Assembly (NCBI GenBank): GCA_015661795.1
Contig: DQVJ01000194.1
Coordinates: forward strand, 1 to 10,795
DNA from: Sulfurovum sp.
GTDB lineage: Bacteria > Campylobacterota > Campylobacteria > Campylobacterales > Sulfurovaceae
Direction of reading: 5' to 3'
Length of the DNA: 10,795 bases
A model generated the notes under the pieces. That model worked only from the letters and a program-made list of their open reading frames with translations. It searched no databases and was not told the origin of the DNA. Of this stretch, positions 6,611 through 10,795 are shown piece by piece. The position numbers were made by a program, and so were the translations under genes. Every line of letters starts with the position of its first letter. Within the stretch, counting starts at the first letter, position 1.

Positions 6611-7426
6611 TTATAGTATTTTACCTAATATATCAGTAAAATTTACCTTTTGATTGACTGCTACATCAGGAAATATACTGCCTTTTTGGGAGAATGTCAA
6701 GATAGTTGAACCCATCTCAAACCAGCCAAAAAGTTCACCTCGTTTAAGCGTAAGGTTGTTATATTTATAATGTTTAGGCTCTCTTATATCGGAATTTGTC
6801 TGTATTTCTTTTTCAAACGTCACTAGCATTTTCCCCACATTGAGTGCACCTACGAGTACAAGTACTTGAGCTCTTCCTTTATGGTCTTCACATTCTATAA
6901 TCACTCTTTCATTTTCTATAAACAAATTTTGCTTATTGCGTAATAAAGGAAAATTAACAGGATACAGTTTTCCAGGTATATGCGTTAGGCTTAAGATTTT
7001 AAGTGTCATTGGCATATGATATCTATGATAATCTTTTGGAGAAAGGTAAAAGTTCATATATTCACCACCTTCTACCTTTGCTACAGCTTTTGTATGATTT
7101 TTCCCAAAGAGGTCTTCTATGTTGTAGCTCATCCCTTTAATTTGATAGGCTTTACCATCAGTAATTGTTCCTGCATCTGTGATAAGTGCATCCACACCTG
7201 AGATGAGTGCATCTTCATCTTTGGGTAATGCAGGTACTGTTTCAAAAGCACGTGTAAAAAGTTTATTAAGTGAGGGGTATTCACGGGGATTTTTAAATGC
7301 TGACATATCAAGACCCATTAACTTGACATAACTTTTGTTAATAAAAGTTTGTATTTTGGGTGAAAATTCTTTTGATGCAAATTTACCAAATTGATTTGAA
7401 ATGACTGATGTAAAGTGTTTATTCAT
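6611..7426 (-). CDS. psd: Phosphatidylserine decarboxylase proenzyme
   Basis: The product (271 residues) makes phosphatidylethanolamine from phosphatidylserine at the inner membrane. It cleaves itself before a serine that becomes the pyruvoyl cofactor. Visible landmarks are SGVDALITDAG (76-86) with the conserved Asp, the LSPKDYHRYHMP histidine block (128-139), IPGKLYPVN (150-158), VLVGALNVGKM (190-200) and the self-cleavage motif WFEMGST (235-241). Processing between G239 and S240 would give a large beta chain and a 32-residue alpha chain. The motif is E-M-GST where Escherichia coli has LGST. Length fits the shorter bacterial form. ATG 7426 has AGGA seven bases upstream and a strong extended -10 promoter, making it the first gene of a four-gene operon with the Cache protein, HAD phosphatase and DUF445 protein. 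Confidence 0.95.
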   Translation of the reverse strand: MNKHFTSVISNQFGKFASKEFSPKIQTFINKSYVKLMGLDMSAFKNPREYPSLNKLFTRAFETVPALPKDEDALISGVDALITDAGTITDGKAYQIKGMSYNIEDLFGKNHTKAVAKVEGGEYMNFYLSPKDYHRYHMPMTLKILSLTHIPGKLYPVNFPLLRNKQNLFIENERVIIECEDHKGRAQVLVLVGALNVGKMLVTFEKEIQTNSDIREPKHYKYNNLTLKRGELFGWFEMGSTILTFSQKGSIFPDVAVNQKVNFTDILGKIL

Positions 7427-7453
7427 GCTATTGTCCTAGTGATATGTGGGTGT

Positions 7454-7462
7454 ATTATATCA
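7454..7462 (-). promoter_or_regulatory. Extended -10 promoter of the psd operon
   Basis: On the minus strand TGATATAAT (7462-7454) is a perfect TGnTATAAT extended -10 element, 27 bases from the psd ATG. Transcription would begin around 7447. No -35 consensus is needed for this class. Confidence 0.65.
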
Positions 7463-7471
7463 GAATTACGA

Positions 7472-7477
7472 TATTAT
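7472..7477 (+). promoter_or_regulatory. Possible -10 box of the exonuclease gene
   Basis: TATTAT reads on the plus strand 24 bases before ATG 7502, back to back with the psd promoter in a 75-base divergent spacer. AAGGA (7491-7495) is the ribosome site, six bases from the start. No -35 box was recognised. Confidence 0.35.
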
Positions 7478-7501
7478 TTTTAATTAATTTAAGGACTTTT
7501 A

Positions 7502-8242
7502 ATGGCAAAATATATACTATTTGATACAGAAACCACAGGCAACCAAGAACATGACCGTATTATACAAATTGGCGCGATGATTGTTCACAGTAAAGATGAG
7601 ATAGAAGTGTATAATGAACTTTGTTCTACTGATGTACCCATAAGTCTTGAAGCAATGGAAGTGCACAACATTACTCCTGATGTGATAGAAAACCAGCCAC
7701 CCTATTCGGAATTGATTTTTGTGAAGAGATTGAATGAACTGAATCACAAAGAAAATTATCTCATAGCACACAATATCAATTTTGATTTAGAGATGATAAA
7801 AAAAGAGGGCTTTGAAAATCAGTGCACTCTTATAGACACATTACGTTGTGCAAAACATCTTCTCCCCGATAGTCCTTATCACAGACTTCAGTATTTACGT
7901 TACGCTTTAAAACTTTACATGGAAGAAGGTGTAGAAGCTGCGAAACAAAATATAACTATCAAAGCACATGATGCGATAGGAGATGTATTGGTCATGAAAC
8001 TTTTACTCTCAAAACTTGTAGTCCTTGCCAAAGAACAATTTCCTGAAGATAAAAATCCTATGGATACTCTGGTAAAACTTACTGACACTCCAGTTTTAAT
8101 GAAAAGGTTTAAGTTTGGTAAATATAAAGACAGAGAGATAGCTGAGATATGTAAGGCAGATTCTGGATATATTAAGTGGATGAAAAACAACCTTGATCTG
8201 GATGAAGATATGACTTTTACATTAGATTATTACTTAGCTTAA
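7502..8242 (+). CDS. DEDDh 3'-5' exonuclease with ExoX-like C-terminal domain
   Basis: This 246-residue nuclease resembles the DNA polymerase III epsilon subunit/RNase T fold. The ExoI motif is FDTETTG (D8, E10). PISLEAMEVHNITPDVI (46-62) is the family's typical loop. ExoII is AHNINFD (D95), and ExoIII is AHDAIGD (H156, D161), which makes it a DEDDh enzyme with all four acidic residues and the histidine. The C-terminus (about 196-246) has RFKFGKYKDREIAEI, SGYIKWM and a closing DEDMTFTLDYYLA, matching the small ExoX-like C-terminal module (FGKYKG...DPGYLxWML). It probably trims single-stranded DNA 3' ends in repair or proofreading; it has no BRCT, helicase or UvrC part. It is divergent from psd and convergent with glnS, with one base between the stops. 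Confidence 0.88.
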   Translation: MAKYILFDTETTGNQEHDRIIQIGAMIVHSKDEIEVYNELCSTDVPISLEAMEVHNITPDVIENQPPYSELIFVKRLNELNHKENYLIAHNINFDLEMIKKEGFENQCTLIDTLRCAKHLLPDSPYHRLQYLRYALKLYMEEGVEAAKQNITIKAHDAIGDVLVMKLLLSKLVVLAKEQFPEDKNPMDTLVKLTDTPVLMKRFKFGKYKDREIAEICKADSGYIKWMKNNLDLDEDMTFTLDYYLA

Positions 8243-8243
8243 A

Positions 8244-10496
8244 TCATACTTTCAACGCTTGTGTCACAAGTGCATTCACTACTTTAGGATTTGCTTTCCC
8301 TTGCGTGGCTTTGAGTACTTGCCCTACAAAGAAGCCTAACAGTTTGGTATTGCCTGCTTTAAACTTCTCGACATTGTCTGGGTTTTTGGCTATGACTTCC
8401 TCTATAATAGGGGCTATCATTTCAGGGTCGCTTATCTGTACCAGTCCTTTTGCTTCGACGATGGATGTTGGGTTTTCGCCACTTTTGACCATCTCTTCAA
8501 ATACTTGTTTGGCTATCTTGCTTGAGATGAGTTCTTCGTTTACCATTTTGACTAGTTCAGCTACATCTTTTGCTGTAAATTTAAGTTCACTTATCTCTAC
8601 TTGTTTTAACTCTCTTGCTACATCATTGGTTACTATGTTAGCTATAGCCACTGGGCTATCAAGTGTCTGCAATGCTTCTTCATAAAAAGAAGAAAGCTTT
8701 GCATCACGGGCTAATGTGTTGGCTACTTCAGAGTTAAGTTTAAGTTCGTTGGTATATTTATCAAACAGTGCTTGCTCCTCTTCACTCATAGGAACTACTT
8801 CACCATCTATTTGTACTTTTTTAGGCTCATCTTTAGGGGCTTGTTGGGGTGTTTTTTTCTTTTTGGCCGAAGACTCTTTGAGTGCAACTATCTTGTTAAA
8901 GACAGGTTTTTCATCTGTGTAGTCCACAGGGTCAGCATAGAAGTAGCCTTCACGTTCAAACTGAAACCTCACATCTGGTTTGTCTGTGATGACTGAGGGT
9001 TCTATAAGGGCAGTTTTTATGACCTTTAATGAGTCTGGGTTTATGTCTTCTAGTCCTTCAGGAGCTTCGTTTTTAAAGAGTCTGTCGTAGACTCTTACTT
9101 CTACATTTTTAGCGGTGTTTGTTTCTACCCATTGGATGGCACTTTTTACTTTTATACCAGAAGTATCCTCTCCACTTTTGGAGTCTGGGTGGTAGCTTAC
9201 TTTTATCTCTACTATGTTTCCCTTGGCATCTTTTATGGCTTCTTCAAAGGTGATGATGTAGGCGTACTTTAGTCTGACAGATTGGGTAGGAGTTAAACGA
9301 AAGTAGCCTTTTTCAGGACTTTCACTAAAGTCTGCTCTATCGATGTAAATCTCACGAGAGAAAGGCAAGATGCGTGTACCCTCTTTTGGTACATCATGTG
9401 GGTAGTAAGATGCTTCTATCTCTTCTGCTCCATCATAGTTAGTTATGGTCACTTTGAGTGGGTCAAGTACCGCCATAACGCGGGGTACTTTGGTGTTTAG
9501 GTCATCACGTATGCAAAACTCTAGTTGAGCTACATCTACCATGGAGTTGGCTTTTGCTATGCCTATGCCATCACAGAAGTTTATGATGGATTCTGGTGTA
9601 TAGCCTCGTCTTTTGTAGCCCTCTATGGTAGGTAAACGTGGGTCATCCCACCCATCTACTACACCTGTCTCTACAAGCTCTAAAAGTTTTCTTTTACTCA
9701 TGACCGTATAGTTTATGTTAAGTCTTGCAAACTCATGTTGATAGGGTCTTGGAGGCTGAAGTTGTAAGCTATCAAGTACCCAGTCATAGATGTCACGATT
9801 ATTTTCAAACTCTAGTGTACAGATGGAGTGCGAAACACCTTCGATGTAGTCAGAGAGACAATGAGCAAAGTCATACATAGGGTAGATAGCCCATGCATCC
9901 CCTGCTCTAAAGTGGTGTGCGTGACGTATGCGGTAAAGCAGTGGGTCACGTAGTTTCATATTGGCAGCACCCATGTCTATCTTCGCTCGTAAGACATGCT
10001 CTCCATCTTTAAACTCGCCGTTTTTCATACATTCAAAAAGGTCTAGGTTTTCTTCCACGGAACGTTCTGCATACTTGCTACGCTTTCCTGCCTCTGTGAC
10101 TGTACCACGAAGCTCTCTCATTTCTTCTTCATCTACACTGTCCACATAGGCTTTACCCATCTTTATGAGCTCTATAGCATAGCCGTGTATTTGAGAGAAA
10201 TAGTCAGAAGTAAAACGGACAGAGTTGTCCCACTCAAAGCCTAGCCATTGCACAGCGTCTTTAAGGGCTTCTACATAGCGTGTGTCTTCTGTGGTAGGGT
10301 TGGTGTCGTCCATGCGAAGGTTACAGTGACCCTTGTAGTCTTTTGCGATGCCAAAGTTAATGCAGATAGATTTAGCATGACCAATGTGAGGAAAACCATT
10401 TGGCTCAGGAGGAAACCTAGTGACCACTTCTTTGTACTTGCCTGCTTTTAAGTCCTCTTCAACGATGGTACGTAAAAAATCTTTGTATTCGCTCAT
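8244..10496 (-). CDS. glnS: Glutamine--tRNA ligase / YqeY domain fusion
   Basis: The product has 750 residues and charges tRNA-Gln directly with glutamine. The catalytic class Ic core covers about 20-335: RFPPEPNGFPHIGH with HIGH at 37-40, NLRMDDTNP (59-67), YPMYDFAHCLSDYIEGVSHS (205-224), and MSKRK (266-270) as the KMSKS loop. The two anticodon-binding beta barrels span about 336-540. A lysine- and proline-rich linker (about 541-565) leads to a GatB/YqeY-type helical domain (about 575-750), whose signature GFFVGQVLKATQGKANP lies at 721-737. YqeY-fused GlnRS is known, for example in Deinococcus, where the appendage aids tRNA binding. ATG 10496 has AAGG upstream. A TAAAAT -10-like box lies 38 bases upstream. 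The gene is much longer than the E. coli enzyme only because of the appended domain. Confidence 0.95.
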   Translation of the reverse strand: MSEYKDFLRTIVEEDLKAGKYKEVVTRFPPEPNGFPHIGHAKSICINFGIAKDYKGHCNLRMDDTNPTTEDTRYVEALKDAVQWLGFEWDNSVRFTSDYFSQIHGYAIELIKMGKAYVDSVDEEEMRELRGTVTEAGKRSKYAERSVEENLDLFECMKNGEFKDGEHVLRAKIDMGAANMKLRDPLLYRIRHAHHFRAGDAWAIYPMYDFAHCLSDYIEGVSHSICTLEFENNRDIYDWVLDSLQLQPPRPYQHEFARLNINYTVMSKRKLLELVETGVVDGWDDPRLPTIEGYKRRGYTPESIINFCDGIGIAKANSMVDVAQLEFCIRDDLNTKVPRVMAVLDPLKVTITNYDGAEEIEASYYPHDVPKEGTRILPFSREIYIDRADFSESPEKGYFRLTPTQSVRLKYAYIITFEEAIKDAKGNIVEIKVSYHPDSKSGEDTSGIKVKSAIQWVETNTAKNVEVRVYDRLFKNEAPEGLEDINPDSLKVIKTALIEPSVITDKPDVRFQFEREGYFYADPVDYTDEKPVFNKIVALKESSAKKKKTPQQAPKDEPKKVQIDGEVVPMSEEEQALFDKYTNELKLNSEVANTLARDAKLSSFYEEALQTLDSPVAIANIVTNDVARELKQVEISELKFTAKDVAELVKMVNEELISSKIAKQVFEEMVKSGENPTSIVEAKGLVQISDPEMIAPIIEEVIAKNPDNVEKFKAGNTKLLGFFVGQVLKATQGKANPKVVNALVTQALKV

Positions 10497-10534
10497 GTGT
10501 GTTAGCCTTTTTGATGTTGAAACTTATAGGCAGT

Positions 10535-10540
10535 ATTTTA
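10535..10540 (-). promoter_or_regulatory. Possible -10 box of glnS
   Basis: TAAAAT within GATAAAATACT reads on the minus strand 38 bases before the glnS ATG. No clear -35 box is present. Confidence 0.35.
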
Positions 10541-10569
10541 TCTAATTAGTGCTTATCGCATCTTAGAGC

Positions 10570-10578
10570 TGCTATACT
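10570..10578 (+). promoter_or_regulatory. Extended -10 promoter-like site facing right
   Basis: TGCTATACT (10570-10578) matches TGnTATAcT on the plus strand and is divergent from the glnS promoter. Transcription would begin near 10585 and enter the interrupted frame to its right. The first ATG (10599) opens only an 11-codon frame (MKGIYVQPYIL) that stops at 10632-10634 and lacks a ribosome site. Confidence 0.45.
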
Positions 10579-10659
10579 ATTATTTTAATTTTTATTTCAT
10601 GAAAGGAATCTACGTACAACCCTATATCCTCTGATTTTTTTGATTAAATTACTGTTGCA

Positions 10660-10795
10660 ATGGAAAGAAAGATACTTTCTAACATAGAGTATTATGAAAA
10701 TGCCGAATAAGAAAGTGCCAAAGCGTTAGAACAAACAAAAGCTTTAGTCCTAACGATGGAACTTATAGATGGCATTGAGTATGTGGTTCTAGATA
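10660..10795 (+). pseudogene. Stop-interrupted reading frame of unknown family, cut by the window edge
   Basis: From ATG 10660 the frame reads MERKILSNIEYYENAE, meets TAA at 10708-10710, and continues as ESAKALEQTKALVLTMELID and then GIEYVVLD to the last base. The residues on both sides of the stop have normal amphipathic, coding-like composition (Glu/Ala/Lys helix, then a strand-like end), as if a Glu, Tyr or Lys codon had become TAA. In the same frame, SDFFD, a stop at 10645 and ITVA lie just upstream, so more than one lesion is likely. No ribosome site precedes 10660. I do not recognise the family. Alternatives are a short noncoding leader with chance coding-like sequence, or a gene that starts at ATG 10756 and continues outside the window. 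Confidence 0.35.

Noticed and set aside
4350..7426. The psd operon as a possible defence island because of its DUF445 and sensor-domain genes
   Set aside because: There is no nuclease, toxin, NTPase or mobile-element signature in it, and psd is a core lipid gene.
7502..8242. The DEDDh exonuclease as a phage or CRISPR-associated nuclease
   Set aside because: It has an ordinary ExoX-like architecture between housekeeping genes, with no repeats or cas genes nearby.
8305..8685. 126-codon plus-strand frame opposite glnS
   Set aside because: It is antisense to the GatB/YqeY domain, rich in Ser and Leu, has no recognisable domain, and is a shadow of the real gene.

Overview
The window is AT-rich chromosomal DNA from a bacterium, most likely a Campylobacterota (Epsilonproteobacteria) of the Sulfurovum/Sulfurimonas type. 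This rests on the base composition, the densely packed short operons, the protein-level feel of the Psd and the PDC-sensor protein, and the glutaminyl-tRNA synthetase with a C-terminal YqeY domain. It is an inference from recognition, not from a database search. I found no tRNA, rRNA, CRISPR array, insertion sequence or phage gene.

Layout. Positions 1-648 hold the 3' end of a choloylglycine-hydrolase-like Ntn amidase. It is followed by a spacer with a hairpin and a perfect 16-bp palindrome, then an exported outer-membrane beta-barrel protein (755-1639). Positions 1706-1875 hold a decayed remnant of the C-terminus of a YtcJ-like amidohydrolase. Exonuclease III (xth, minus) and a SAM methyltransferase (plus) diverge from a 59-base spacer at about 2653-2711. 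The methyltransferase converges on a secreted L,D-transpeptidase (minus) across a shared hairpin at 3283-3305.

From 7426 leftward to 4350 runs a compact minus-strand operon: psd (phosphatidylserine decarboxylase), a PDC/Cache-domain membrane protein, a HAD phosphatase and a DUF445 membrane protein. The gaps are 14 bp, a 1-base overlap and an 8-base overlap. A clear extended -10 promoter lies just upstream of psd. Divergent to it is a DEDDh exonuclease with an ExoX-like C-terminal domain (7502-8242, plus). It converges on the GlnRS-YqeY fusion gene (8244-10496, minus) with a single base between the stop codons. Beyond glnS the last 300 bases hold two divergent promoter-like sites and a stop-interrupted reading frame that I do not recognise.

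Function. Most of the window is housekeeping: DNA repair and exonuclease activity (xth, DEDDh exonuclease), translation (glnS), phospholipid synthesis and envelope work (psd, L,D-transpeptidase, barrel protein, DUF445). The psd operon is envelope-themed, but a functional link among its four products is only a guess. I see no convincing undescribed defence, mobile or secretion system. The best leads are the cytoplasmic-looking Cache sensor in the psd operon, the amidohydrolase relic with a repeat-mediated deletion signature, the palindrome before the barrel gene, and the interrupted frame at the right edge.
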